Of a stretch of DNA of 64,000 bases, positions 25,861-40,696 are shown piece by piece (position 1 is the stretch's first letter; every line of letters begins with the position of its first letter). Origin of the DNA: Actinomycetaceae bacterium MB13-C1-2. GTDB taxonomy: Bacteria > Actinomycetota > Actinomycetes > Actinomycetales > Actinomycetaceae. The stretch is from NCBI GenBank assembly GCA_035621235.1, contig CP141731.1, positions 2,232,001-2,296,000 on the forward strand, read 5' to 3'. The translations under genes were made by a program, and so were the position numbers. The notes beneath the pieces are model-generated. The model saw nothing but the letters and a program-made list of their open reading frames with translations, was not told where the DNA came from and did not search any database.

Positions 25861-25977
25861 TCCTAGATGGCGTTCAAAGTCGGCTCATCGCGAGGTAAGC
25901 GAGCGAAGGTCTAAAGGGGTAAGTAGCGAACGAGGGCGCTGCCAAGAGGTTCCGAATCGGTCAGCGAGATAGAGAAC
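25861..25977. repeat. Diverged intergenic repeat, copy 1
   Basis: This 117-base segment matches 40563-40677. The first 49 bases align without gaps at 40 positions, sharing TCCTAGAT, CATCGC and GCGAGCGAAGG. The last 50 align without gaps at 33 positions, ending in GCGAGATAG and GAAC. The middle 17-18 bases differ. It lies between the APH-type kinase and the sugar symporter, whose starts face away from each other. No open frame is shared by the two copies. Confidence 0.7.
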
Positions 25978-26015
25978 TGAGGCGGTCACGGGACACTCGC
26001 TCCTTTGTTCAGGTA

Positions 26016-26025
26016 GCGTTTACGC
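26016..26025. promoter_or_regulatory. Possible LacI-type operator before the sugar symporter
   Basis: GCGTTTACGC is an inverted repeat (GCGT-TT-ACGC) 23 bases before the symporter start. LacI-family regulators often bind such short central-TT/AA palindromes near sugar operons. No regulator gene is next to it, so this is only a candidate. Confidence 0.25.
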
Positions 26026-26048
26026 AGGGCGGCACAAGGGGGTGACCG

Positions 26049-27443
26049 GTGGAGAAATACACCGAAAAGACGAAACAGGTATCGAGCCAGGCTCGCCGAA
26101 ACGTCTACGGGTTCGGAATCGGCACTATGGGCCGAGATATCTCGTACACCCTCGTGTCGATGTACCTAATGTTCTACTTAACTGATGTCATCAGGATCAC
26201 TGGAGGAACGCTGGCCGCAGTGACGGCTGTAGTGGTTGTTGCGCGAATCTTCGATGCCTTATCTGATCCAGTTGTCGGACTGCTCGTTGACAACACCGCC
26301 ACTCGTTGGGGAAAGTTCAAACCCTGGATCGTCGCGGGCGCCATCTTGACCTTCATTTTCCAGGCCCTTCTCTTCACCGATTTTGGGATCGAGGGTGCCG
26401 CGTTCGTCTGGCTCTTCGCCGCCATTTATCTCGCCTACAGCATCTCGTACACCGCAAATGATGTCGGGTACTGGTCGCTTCTCCCTGCTCTATCCCAGTC
26501 CCAGAAGCAGCGGGACAAGATTGGATCATTCGCCCGTATCTGTGCTTCTCTTGGCGCCTTCTCAATGGTTGTTGGTATCGTTCCTATATCTACCGCCCTC
26601 ACCGAATGGGTCGGGTCCGAGTCTCGGGCCTATCAACTTCTCGCCATTATTGCGGCCACTCTACTGATCGTGTTCCAAGCGGTCACGGTCATCTTCACCA
26701 AAGAAGAACGCACTATCCCGAGTGATTATTCTCCGACACGATTCAAGGAACTGGGAAAGGTGTTGTTCAAGAATGATCAGTTGGTGGCGATCGCTGCGGC
26801 AATGGCGCTCTTCACCACTGGTTACACAATAACGATCAGCCTGGGACTCTACTTCTTCAAGTACGTTTACGGAGACGAGGCAATGTACTCGATCTTCGCC
26901 CTGGTTCTCGGCATCTCTCAAATATCAGCGATGGCGGTATATCCAGCCGTTACTCAGCGTATCAGCAGGAAGCGACTATTCCTCGTCTCAATGATTCTGG
27001 TGGTTACCGGATACATCATTTTCTTCCTTGCTCCCACAACCACAATGTTGTTCATCGGTGTTGCAGGGGTCCTCATATTTGTCGGACAAGCCTGGATACA
27101 GGTACTGATTCTGCTTTTCATTGCAGACACCGTTGAGTACGGGCAATGGAAGCTCGGACGACGGAATGAGTCGATTACTTTCGCGGTACAGCCCTTCATA
27201 AACAAGCTCGGTGCAGCATTAGCCTCCGGTGTGGTTGGTACGACGGTATTGCTGGCTCATACGCAGGAAGTCCCGGCCGGACAAGTTCTGCAGGGAAGTC
27301 ATCTCCTAGTCTTTAAACTTGCCATGATCGGGCTACCTCTACTATTGATCGCGGGAAGCTACCTCGTATACCGCCGCTTCTACAGAATCGATGCCGAGTT
27401 CTACACTCGGATCATTGCTGACCTCAAGGCCAGGGAAAGGTAG
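26049..27443 (+). CDS. GPH-family sugar:cation symporter
   Basis: This 464-residue protein has about twelve membrane segments and the N-terminal pattern of glycoside-pentoside-hexuronide:cation symporters: RNVYGFGIGTMGRD, then a conserved DALSDPVVG segment after helix two and the R/K-rich loop with TRWGKFKPWI. The GPH family imports oligosaccharides and glycosides with a proton or sodium ion. The GTG start is preceded by AAGGGGGTGA. An isomaltase-type GH13 gene begins seven bases after its stop, so the likely cargo is an alpha-1,6-linked glucoside such as isomaltose or isomaltulose, but the cargo itself is not shown by the sequence. Confidence 0.9.
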   Translation: MEKYTEKTKQVSSQARRNVYGFGIGTMGRDISYTLVSMYLMFYLTDVIRITGGTLAAVTAVVVVARIFDALSDPVVGLLVDNTATRWGKFKPWIVAGAILTFIFQALLFTDFGIEGAAFVWLFAAIYLAYSISYTANDVGYWSLLPALSQSQKQRDKIGSFARICASLGAFSMVVGIVPISTALTEWVGSESRAYQLLAIIAATLLIVFQAVTVIFTKEERTIPSDYSPTRFKELGKVLFKNDQLVAIAAAMALFTTGYTITISLGLYFFKYVYGDEAMYSIFALVLGISQISAMAVYPAVTQRISRKRLFLVSMILVVTGYIIFFLAPTTTMLFIGVAGVLIFVGQAWIQVLILLFIADTVEYGQWKLGRRNESITFAVQPFINKLGAALASGVVGTTVLLAHTQEVPAGQVLQGSHLLVFKLAMIGLPLLLIAGSYLVYRRFYRIDAEFYTRIIADLKARER

Positions 27444-27450
27444 AGGTGAC

Positions 27451-29376
27451 GTGCACTTCACCGACAAAAACACCATCGAAGACGTGTATCGTCACCCTGC
27501 TGGAAGAGATATCGTCGACAAGATTCTGGCGCAGACCGGGGCATCAGCGAGGCTTGTCAGCAATCCTTTAGCACGGAACCTCAGGATCAAGTCACTCGAA
27601 CGACTCAGCCTCGGAAAGATCGATAGGCAGTTCGTTCAGACACTGGTTGATCTGCTAAATGCGTGGCCACAGGAGGTATCCCCCGTATCTGGACCGACAT
27701 CGAAAGAATGGTGGAAAGAGGAGGTCATCTACCAGATATATCCGCGTTCTTTTCAAGACTCCAACGGAGACGGAATCGGTGATCTTCAAGGAATCATTTC
27801 CCGGCTTGAGTACCTCAAGGAGCTGGGAGTTGGGGCGATTTGGATGTCCCCAATCTTCGACTCACCAAATGACGACATGGGCTATGACATCCGCGATTAC
27901 CGGAAGATCATGACCGAGTTCGGGACGATGCACGACTTTGATGAGCTGGTCGAACAGGCGCATGCGCGCGACCTGAAAGTGATCCTCGACCTCGTCGTCA
28001 ACCACACCTCTGACGAACATGAATGGTTTCAAGAGGCATTGGCTGACCCCTCGTCCCCGTATCGCGATTACTATCTGTTGCGAAACGGCGACGGAAGCGA
28101 TGAGCCGCCGAACAACTGGGAGTCATTCTTTTCAGGGTCTGCCTGGAACCACTATCCGATGCAAGATCTGTGGGCGCTACACCTCTTTTCATCAAAACAG
28201 ATAGACCTGAACTGGGACAACCACGCGGTTCGGGACGAGGTCGCAAAGATTGTCCAGTTCTGGATTGATCGCGGCGTTGATGGCTTCCGTCTAGACGTAA
28301 TCAACTACATCTCGAAGCGTGAGGAACTTCCAGACGGGAACAAGCTGATTGGTGAAGTGATTGGGTTCCGTGGAATCGAACACTACTTTTACGGACCACA
28401 TCTGCACAGTTATCTCCTGGAGTTGCAGAAACAGGTCTTCGCTCCGAACAACACCTTCACCGTGGGAGAGACACCAGGCATCGGTCTGCAGGTGGGCAAA
28501 CAGATCACCGATCCCAAAGGACCGGATCTGGATCTAGTATTCAGCTTCGATCATCTAGAAACCCCGGGCCACACGCGACTCGACGACTACCGCTATGACC
28601 TGAACTACCTGAAGCAGTACTACCAGGCCGCACTCAGGGAGTACTCGGGACAGTACTGGATGTCTCTGTTCTTCGAGAATCACGACAATCCGAGGATGAT
28701 CTCAAAGGTTAATCCAGATCCGCGGTATAGAGAAGCACTCGGCAAGCTGTTGGGTGGCATTCTGCTGACTTTGCGCGGTACACCATTCTTGTTCCAAGGT
28801 GAGGAACTGGGAATGATCAACCAGAACTTCACTTCGATTAAGGGCTTGCGCGATGTCGAAGCGCTCAACCAGTTTGCGGAGTGGACGCAGAACATGAGCG
28901 AAGAGGACGCCTTCGGGCGTCTCCTTGCGGGAACTCGCGACCATGCCCGTACACCGGTTCAGTGGGACGCGACGAAGCACGGCGGGTTTGGACCTGCCAC
29001 ACCATGGATTGAAGGGGACGGCGACTATTTGGACGTGAACGTGGCCGTCGAGTCAGAAGACCCGGACTCTGTCCTTAACTTTTACCGGGCCCTGCTCCAC
29101 TGGCGTCACGAGAACACGGATTTCATCTACTCGGATGTCGAGTTCCTGGACTCGGAAGTCAAGGACTACTGGGCGTATAGGCGCGGAGAGTACCTGGTAC
29201 AGATGAACTTGGGGAGCACGCCGCTGAACCTTAGGGGCGACGTGAGTTCGCTGTCCCTCGCACGGGGCGCCGAGTTAGTCCACTCGAACCATAACCAGGA
29301 AACCGGACCGCCTCCAATCGGCTCTTTCCGCCCATACGAGTGGAGGCTTTCGCGGTTGCCGAAGGTGGCTAGCTAA
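27451..29376 (+). CDS. GH13 alpha-glucosidase (oligo-1,6-glucosidase type) with N-terminal helical domain
   Basis: The 641-residue enzyme has an unusual N-terminal region of about 80 residues (including IEDVYRHPAGRD and LVDLLNA) of unknown role, then a GH13 catalytic domain starting near VIYQIYPRSFQDSNGDGIGDL. The catalytic residues are Asp282 in GFRLDVINYI, Glu340 in VGETPG and Asp412 in ENHDNPR. The valine right after the nucleophile is the residue found in alpha-1,6-specific members (isomaltase, sucrose isomerase and dextran glucosidase group), whereas alpha-1,4-specific ones have threonine. A GTG at 27451 was chosen; an earlier frame at 27391 lies inside the symporter. No signal peptide is seen, so sugars are split after import. 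Confidence 0.92.
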   Translation: MHFTDKNTIEDVYRHPAGRDIVDKILAQTGASARLVSNPLARNLRIKSLERLSLGKIDRQFVQTLVDLLNAWPQEVSPVSGPTSKEWWKEEVIYQIYPRSFQDSNGDGIGDLQGIISRLEYLKELGVGAIWMSPIFDSPNDDMGYDIRDYRKIMTEFGTMHDFDELVEQAHARDLKVILDLVVNHTSDEHEWFQEALADPSSPYRDYYLLRNGDGSDEPPNNWESFFSGSAWNHYPMQDLWALHLFSSKQIDLNWDNHAVRDEVAKIVQFWIDRGVDGFRLDVINYISKREELPDGNKLIGEVIGFRGIEHYFYGPHLHSYLLELQKQVFAPNNTFTVGETPGIGLQVGKQITDPKGPDLDLVFSFDHLETPGHTRLDDYRYDLNYLKQYYQAALREYSGQYWMSLFFENHDNPRMISKVNPDPRYREALGKLLGGILLTLRGTPFLFQGEELGMINQNFTSIKGLRDVEALNQFAEWTQNMSEEDAFGRLLAGTRDHARTPVQWDATKHGGFGPATPWIEGDGDYLDVNVAVESEDPDSVLNFYRALLHWRHENTDFIYSDVEFLDSEVKDYWAYRRGEYLVQMNLGSTPLNLRGDVSSLSLARGAELVHSNHNQETGPPPIGSFRPYEWRLSRLPKVAS

Positions 29377-30358
29377 CGAGGGTCCTGAGCCACTCGATTT
29401 CTCGGCGCACCTGGTATGGGCCTCCGCCCTCATGTCCGTTGTACGGATAGACCTCGATCTTGGCTTCTCCACCAAACCAGTTGTACGAGGCGAAGACTGT
29501 GGAGGGCGGGACTACCGTGTCCATCAGACCTACCGAGTAGAGTCCCTTCCCCCCGATGCGTTTAGCAAAATTAACACCGTCAAAGTAGGACAGGGTGTTG
29601 AATACGGTTTCTACCATGTTCCGCCTCGTGTTTAGGTAGTCAACAACCTCCTGGTACGGGTAATCGTTGGTCAGCCCGATGGCTCGTTCAAAGTGGCTGA
29701 GGAACGGAACCGCTGCAATAGCCCCTGCTAGAGGCGCCGCCGCTCCATCCTGTCGCATGTAGTCAAGGGACGCTGCAGCGATAGATAGTGCCCCGCCCTG
29801 ACTCCCACCAGCGGTGACCATCTTCGAAGGGTCCACTCCTTCAAGTCCGCGAGCAGTAACAACCGCGTTGGCTGCATCGACAAACAGCCGTCGATAATAA
29901 TAGTTGTTTGGGTGGGAGATTCCTCTGGTCATCACACCATTGGCCGAAGGCTCCATTAGACCCTGGTCTGGAGTATCACCACCCGCGCTCCATGAACCGC
30001 CCTGACCCCTGGAATCGACCACGACCTCTGAGAATCCCGCCGTTGCCCACGAAACGTGCTCCTCCGGAAATCCTCGTCCTCCTCCATAGCCGATGTAGCT
30101 GACGACTGTTCCGAGTGGCTCCGAGAAACGTGGTCGAATGTACCAAGCTTTAATCGGTTGGGAGCCATAACCTTGAATGGTCAGGTCGAACACGTCAAGA
30201 GTCGAGAGGTGCTCAGCGACCCTGGCTATTTCAAGTGGCTCCGATGCTGCCGGGTTCTCTTCGAGGGTGGCCCGCCAAAACTCATCGAAATCGGCTGGCT
30301 CACAAACCTCCGGCTTGTAGGCTCGTAGTTGCTCGATCGGCAGATCGAAAAAAGCCAT
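29369..30358 (-). CDS. Carbohydrate esterase family 7 (acetyl xylan esterase/cephalosporin-C deacetylase)
   Basis: The 329-residue protein is an alpha/beta hydrolase with the CE7 signatures RGQGG (residues 117-121), the nucleophile Ser186 in GGSQGG, Asp280 in GLMDTVVPP and His309 in NGHEGG. CE7 enzymes remove acetyl groups from small sugars, xylo-oligosaccharides and related esters inside the cell. No signal peptide is visible. It faces the GH13 gene and overlaps its stop by eight bases. A link to acetylated plant oligosaccharides is plausible but not shown. Confidence 0.93.
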   Translation of the reverse strand: MAFFDLPIEQLRAYKPEVCEPADFDEFWRATLEENPAASEPLEIARVAEHLSTLDVFDLTIQGYGSQPIKAWYIRPRFSEPLGTVVSYIGYGGGRGFPEEHVSWATAGFSEVVVDSRGQGGSWSAGGDTPDQGLMEPSANGVMTRGISHPNNYYYRRLFVDAANAVVTARGLEGVDPSKMVTAGGSQGGALSIAAASLDYMRQDGAAAPLAGAIAAVPFLSHFERAIGLTNDYPYQEVVDYLNTRRNMVETVFNTLSYFDGVNFAKRIGGKGLYSVGLMDTVVPPSTVFASYNWFGGEAKIEVYPYNGHEGGGPYQVRREIEWLRTLVS

Positions 30359-30471
30359 TTGTACCCCTCAGTGATCGCGTTTCCTTCTTTGGCAACTTCT
30401 AATCGTATCGGGGGCCGACTCGTGGCGAACTGAAGACTCGCCGGGGTGTTGGTTTGTGGGTTGATTGGTTT

Positions 30472-30500
30472 GAGGGACCGCCCGTGTTGGGTGGTCCCTC
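30472..30500 (-). terminator. Hairpin after the rRNA operon
   Basis: GAGGGACCGCCC and GGGTGGTCCCTC are near-perfect reverse complements around GTGTT, 14 bases beyond the 5S gene on its transcript side. It is the likely end of the rRNA transcript. No long T-run follows. Confidence 0.7.
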
Positions 30501-30513
30501 TAACCATGTTTGG

Positions 30514-30633
30514 TTTGCGGGGGGTTGCTAGTCTCCCACATTCTCTCGAATGTAGTACCTTCGCCGCTGCGGGGCTTAGCTTCCGGGTTCGGAATGGGGC
30601 CGGGCGTTTCCCCCGTGCTGTGCCCCCCGCAAA
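30514..30633 (-). rRNA. rrf: 5S ribosomal RNA
   Basis: The minus strand reads the conserved core CCCATTCCGAACCCGGAAG followed by CTAAGCCCC, and the ends TTTGCGGGGGG and CCCCCCGCAAA pair to close the molecule. Length is about 120 bases. It follows the 23S gene by about 135 bases, completing a standard 16S-23S-5S operon. Confidence 0.95.
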
Positions 30634-30697
30634 GTTTGTATGCACTTATTAGTAGTCCCGCACCCCATCAAACACTTGTTGTTTGTGTGGTGGGGGT

Positions 30698-30734
30698 GGG
30701 TTGGTGCTGAGTTTGTATAGTGGTCACTTTGTGT
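30698..30734 (-). other. 23S processing stem, 3' arm
   Basis: On the minus strand ACACAAAGTGACCACTATAC and the following bases can pair with the sequence before the 23S gene at 33947-33982, through GTATAGTGG and GGGTTG-type blocks. Such stems flank 23S precursors and are cut by RNase III. Confidence 0.65.
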
Positions 30735-30767
30735 CTGTTTTGTGTGCTCGTTTTTTGTGTGTTTGTT

Positions 30768-33910
<3,143 letters not shown>

Positions 33911-34368
33911 AACCAACACAAAAAACAAAATCACACAAAATAAAGACACAAAACAACCACTATACAATTCACCAACAACCCACCAACAACAGCCCACCCC
34001 CAAAAAGAAGACAAGCCATCACCAGCAAAACCCAACCACCAAACCAAAGAAAGAAAGCAAACCCTAAAACCTTAGAGCCCAAGCACAAAACCTGGAACCT
34101 TCCCCCAATGACTCACACGGGTGTTGAGAGTAAACCCGATAGTGAACCCACCACCACACCAAAGCGCGGCAGCAGGGCCCCAGAAAGCCAGCCCAACAAG
34201 AACCAACCAACCAGAACTGTTTCTTTGACAAATCGCTGCAATATTTCCTGCACCACCCCACCACAGAGCAGTGACTCACAAAAAATGTTTCCCCCACCAA
34301 AAGCAAGAGACCCGCGCAAAACCAAACGTTCCCGCTCCAGCCTCAAACCACAAAATCAGGGGCTCCTT
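33911..34368 (-). other. 16S-23S internal spacer without tRNA genes
   Basis: These 458 bases contain no tRNA: I found no T-loop sequence and no cloverleaf. The composition is very T/G-rich on the transcript strand. The last part before the 23S gene (33947-33982) contains GGTGAATTGTATAGTGG, the 5' arm of the 23S processing stem. Spacers without tRNA are usual in actinobacteria. Confidence 0.8.
33947..33982 (-). other. 23S processing stem, 5' arm
   Basis: This segment is largely complementary to 30698-30734 beyond the other end of the 23S gene, sharing the block GTATAGTGG and its flanks. The pair should form the double-stranded precursor cut by RNase III. Confidence 0.65.
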
Positions 34369-35911
<1,543 letters not shown>

Positions 35912-36159
35912 AACCAAAACAACCAACCCCACAAAAGAGCCAGCCAAACAGTCAATGCCAAAAAGAAAACACCCAAAAAAGATGCAATCCAAGCCAAAAA
36001 ACAAAACAACAAACGTCAAAAAAACAAACACTATCAAGTTCACAAACAACACCCCCGAAACTATATAGTCGGGGCGGCCACCCTAGGTTTTCCGAACAAG
36101 CTCCAGAACCTTTAGTTCTTCCTGCCTGCTCCGTACCTTTTGGGGCAACGGATATAAAG
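35912..36159 (-). other. rRNA operon leader
   Basis: The transcribed leader between promoter and 16S is T/G-rich. It contains GTGAACTTGATAGTG and a T-rich boxA-like stretch, similar to the leader found before actinobacterial 16S genes and to the block before the 23S gene here. An inverted repeat with ends CCCCGA and CGGGG and centre ACTATATAGT lies at 36054-36075. Confidence 0.6.
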
Positions 36160-36187
36160 CTTATAGCACCCGCGAGGGCGGGGTCAA
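36160..36187 (-). promoter_or_regulatory. rRNA operon promoter
   Basis: On the minus strand TTGACC (36182-36187) and TATAAG (36160-36165) are separated by 16 bases, close to the sigma-70 type consensus, about 250 bases before the 16S gene. No second equally good pair was seen. Confidence 0.65.
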
Positions 36188-36349
36188 CCCTCGTCCACGT
36201 GATGGCGACCACAGCCAACGAAACCTACTATGACCAGGGCTTTTATCCCCGCTCAATCGACCGACGGCGCACCCAAATTCGGGCGTGTCTGCCCGTTTTG
36301 TAGAGACGGAAACCCATAGAAAAAGCGCATACTCGAAGGCCTCCAGGAG

Positions 36350-37633
36350 TCAGTCTCCAAGAACGGTCAACGCCGCGAGATTTTTTCGTCCCTTACGGAT
36401 CAGAATTACTCCACCCGGTAAGACTTGTTCGGCCGTGAATACGGCGTCAGGATCCAGCGCCTTGTCATTGTTGACAGCCACGCCCCCCTGCTTCGCTAAA
36501 CGCAGTGCAGCCTGGCGGCCCTTCTCAAGCCCTGTTGCTAACAGTGCATCGACCACGGTCGTCTCTCCCAAGACCACGTCAGCCCGATCCAGGTGAGCCG
36601 TGGCCGCAGTTAGCGTATCCGCATCCAGCCCAGCCAGGTCTCCTTTTCCCCATAGCGCTTCGGTGGCCTGCAAGACTTGTTCAAGCTCTCCCTGCCCGTG
36701 AACCAATCGCGTCACCTCGGCAGCGAGTGCCTTCTGCGCCTCGCGTGCGTGTGGTCTTTCTATGGTGGCTACTTCAAGCTCACCGATCTCTTCCCTGGTC
36801 AGGAAAGTGAAGATCTTTAGCATCTTCACCACGTCTTCGTCTGCTGTCTGTAACCAGAACTGGTAGAAGTCGTAAGGACTCATCATGCTGGGATCGAGCC
36901 AAATCGCCCCGCCCTCGCTCTTTCCGAACTTCGTTCCATCAGCCTTGGTAATGATCGGAGTTGTCATGACGTGGACCGCAGCCCCGTCAGCCTTACGAAT
37001 AAGTTCGACTCCGCTGATCAGATTGCCCCACTGATCATTGCCACCGGTCTGGAGCGTGCATCCGTATCTGCGGAAAAGCTCAAGATAATCGTTGCTCTGG
37101 AGCACCTGGTATGAAAACTCGGTGTACGAGATACCTTCTTCAGACTCCAAACGACGGGCCACCACGTCCTTACTGATCATGGTTCCTAGTCGGAAGTACT
37201 TACCGATATCGCGAAGTAGGCCGATCGCCGTCATGTCCGCAGTCCAGTCCAGGTTGTTGACCATGCGCGCCGGGTTGTCCCCGTCAAAATCAAGGAACTT
37301 CTCAATCTGCCGACGAAGTCTCTCGGTCCACTCGGCGACGGTTTCTTTTGCCTGCATGGCCCGCTCGCCGACTTCTCGCGGATCGCCAATCTGTCCGGTT
37401 GCTCCACCCACCAGTGCAAGCGGATGGTGTCCCGCCCGTTGCAAGTGCTTCATTAGGACGAGCTGGACGAGGTGTCCGTGATGTAGTGATGGCGCTGTCG
37501 GATCGAAGCCGCAATAGAACGTGACTGGTCCAGAATCGAAGGCAGTCTTCAACTGCTCCATGTCTGTGTGCTGCTTCAGCAAACCACGCCACTCCAACTC
37601 GGCGATCAGATCTGACAAGGTAATTCCCTCCAT
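36350..37633 (-). CDS. tyrS: Tyrosyl-tRNA synthetase
   Basis: TyrS charges tRNA-Tyr. The 427-residue class I enzyme has the HIGH-type motif in APSLHHGHL, the KMSKS-type motif in KFGKSEGG, the tyrosine-binding GGNDQWGN segment, and a C-terminal S4 RNA-binding domain (GGVAVNNDKA ... IRKGRKNLA). It lies after argH on the same strand and next to the rRNA operon. In M. tuberculosis tyrS stands between argH and the Rv1691-pyrG block, so the rRNA operon and the sugar genes appear as insertions in a conserved order. Confidence 0.96.
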   Translation of the reverse strand: MEGITLSDLIAELEWRGLLKQHTDMEQLKTAFDSGPVTFYCGFDPTAPSLHHGHLVQLVLMKHLQRAGHHPLALVGGATGQIGDPREVGERAMQAKETVAEWTERLRRQIEKFLDFDGDNPARMVNNLDWTADMTAIGLLRDIGKYFRLGTMISKDVVARRLESEEGISYTEFSYQVLQSNDYLELFRRYGCTLQTGGNDQWGNLISGVELIRKADGAAVHVMTTPIITKADGTKFGKSEGGAIWLDPSMMSPYDFYQFWLQTADEDVVKMLKIFTFLTREEIGELEVATIERPHAREAQKALAAEVTRLVHGQGELEQVLQATEALWGKGDLAGLDADTLTAATAHLDRADVVLGETTVVDALLATGLEKGRQAALRLAKQGGVAVNNDKALDPDAVFTAEQVLPGGVILIRKGRKNLAALTVLGD

Positions 37634-37682
37634 TTGCGATCCCGGGAACCTCTATAGCTCCGGGTTGATTCCAGCGGTAAGC

Positions 37683-39137
<1,455 letters not shown>

Positions 39138-39187
39138 TTAATGATGCCGGATTTAGTAGGAGTCTTGCTCCCCGTTTCATGTGGGCG

Positions 39188-39215
39188 TGACCCAATCCGA
39201 CCCTGGAGCCATAAT
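39188..39215 (+). promoter_or_regulatory. Candidate arcA promoter
   Basis: TGACCC (39188-39193) and CATAAT (39210-39215) are 16 bases apart, about 50 bases before the arcA start. TGTATTCTCAAT just downstream (39221-39232) weakly resembles an ARG box half-site pair, so ArgR control is possible. Confidence 0.35.
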
Positions 39216-39263
39216 GCCCGTGTATTCTCAATGGGGCACACGGCCTCTATTCGAAGGTAGAAG

Positions 39264-40541
39264 GTGGTCTCCTTGACCCAGGTAGTCCGACCCGATGAGT
39301 TTCGTAGCGATGCGGAGATTTCGGACGGCGACGCGGCGGTAACCATTCGGGTTGAAGACGAAATCTCCAACCTAAAAACGGTAATCGTTCATAGGCCGGG
39401 CGCGGAAATGGAGCGTCTGACCCCTCCGAATCACAAAGAGTTGCTATTTGATGACCTGTTATCGCCAAGGCAGGCTCAGGACGAACACGAGCGCTTCACA
39501 GAACTAATGAGGGCTAACGGCATCCAGGTCCTCGAGTTTATGGACCTCTTTCGGTCAGCTCTGGAAGATCCCGCCGCGCGCGAGTTCGTCCTAGAAAACA
39601 CGTTCAACTGGAAGCGACTAGGACCACTGATGTCGCCGCATCTGAGGGAGTGGGCGGGAGGTCTGTCCCCGGCCGAGTTAGCTTCGCTCTGTATCGAGGG
39701 CATTACCAAAAAAGAGTGGGCGGACATCCACTCTGGGCCGTCTCTGGTGGCACAATCGCTCTCAGATGACGACTTTTTGGTGGGGCCACTGCCCAATCAC
39801 CTCTTTACCCGCGATTCCTCCGTTTGGGCGTATGGCGGCGTTGCCATCAGCTCGATGAATCGTGAAGCTCGACGCCGGGAATCCCTGCATTACCGAACCA
39901 TCTATAACTATCATCCGGCGTTCAAGAACGCCCAGTTCAATGTGTGGACCCAAGGGCAGGCTGGCTCAACTCGTTCCGTTGAGGGCGGCGATATCCTAGT
40001 CCTGGGTGACGGACTGCTAACGGTCGGGATTTCGGAGCGGACTACGCCTCAGGGTGTTGAGCACCTGGCAATGGAGCTTTTTAGCGCTGGCCGAGCCGAT
40101 CGTGTTTTAGCCATCATGCTTCCCAAATCGAGGGAGTTCATGCATCTAGACACGGTACTCACGCAACTCGACAAGGACATGTTCACTCTCTATCCCGGCG
40201 CCAGGCAACTTGAGACAGTTCTACTGGAGAAGACAGAGGACGGAGCATCCGTTACCGAGCTCAGCAGGGACACTAGAGATTCCATCCAGCGTGTGCTGGG
40301 ACGCTCGGTCAGATTTGTCGCTCCCGATGCCAGCGACGCCGAACTCTCTAGGGAACAATGGAACGACGGATTCAACATGCTTGCGCTTCGCCCTGGTACC
40401 GTCGTCTCGTACGACCGGACTCCCCTCTCGAACGCCGCAATGCGAGACGCGGGAATCGAGGTCCTGGAGATCAATGGATCAGAACTGGGACGCGGTCGAG
40501 GTGGACCGCGATGTATGTCTTGCCCAATCGAGCGGGCCTAG
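39264..40541 (+). CDS. arcA: Arginine deiminase
   Basis: ArcA hydrolyses arginine to citrulline and ammonia. The 425-residue protein has the guanidine-binding motifs NHLFTRDSS and EGGDIL, the histidine in EFMHLDTVL, and the catalytic Cys417 in GGPRCMSCP, so it should be active. The GTG start at 39264 has GAAGG upstream; a TTG at 39273 is an alternative. Ornithine carbamoyltransferase and carbamate kinase (arcB, arcC) and the antiporter arcD, its usual partners, are not next to it. Instead it lies between argH and argG on the opposite strand. That makes an arginine-citrulline cycle possible. Confidence 0.96.
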   Translation: MVSLTQVVRPDEFRSDAEISDGDAAVTIRVEDEISNLKTVIVHRPGAEMERLTPPNHKELLFDDLLSPRQAQDEHERFTELMRANGIQVLEFMDLFRSALEDPAAREFVLENTFNWKRLGPLMSPHLREWAGGLSPAELASLCIEGITKKEWADIHSGPSLVAQSLSDDDFLVGPLPNHLFTRDSSVWAYGGVAISSMNREARRRESLHYRTIYNYHPAFKNAQFNVWTQGQAGSTRSVEGGDILVLGDGLLTVGISERTTPQGVEHLAMELFSAGRADRVLAIMLPKSREFMHLDTVLTQLDKDMFTLYPGARQLETVLLEKTEDGASVTELSRDTRDSIQRVLGRSVRFVAPDASDAELSREQWNDGFNMLALRPGTVVSYDRTPLSNAAMRDAGIEVLEINGSELGRGRGGPRCMSCPIERA

Positions 40542-40562
40542 CTTTTACATCGCGAGTTCATT

Positions 40563-40677
40563 TCCTAGATCGTGCGCAGAGTCGGCACATCGCAAGGCGA
40601 GCGAGCGAAGGCTCGCTCGAGTCGACCAAACGAGAGTGCCCCCGAGAGATCTCGCCATGGCTGGCGAGATAGGGAAC
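40563..40677. repeat. Diverged intergenic repeat, copy 2
   Basis: This segment is the partner of 25861-25977 (see that entry for the alignment). Here it lies between the stops of arcA and argG, a convergent pair, so it is not a promoter. It can form hairpins: CTCGCCA/TGGCGAG around TGGC at 40651-40668, and GCGAGC/GCTCGC at about 40601-40618. It may act as a terminator at this site. Confidence 0.7.
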
Positions 40678-40696
40678 AAATCCAAAGCTCAGGACA

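Noticed and set aside
33911-34368. tRNA genes in the 16S-23S spacer
   Set aside because: No T-loop or cloverleaf could be found on either strand.
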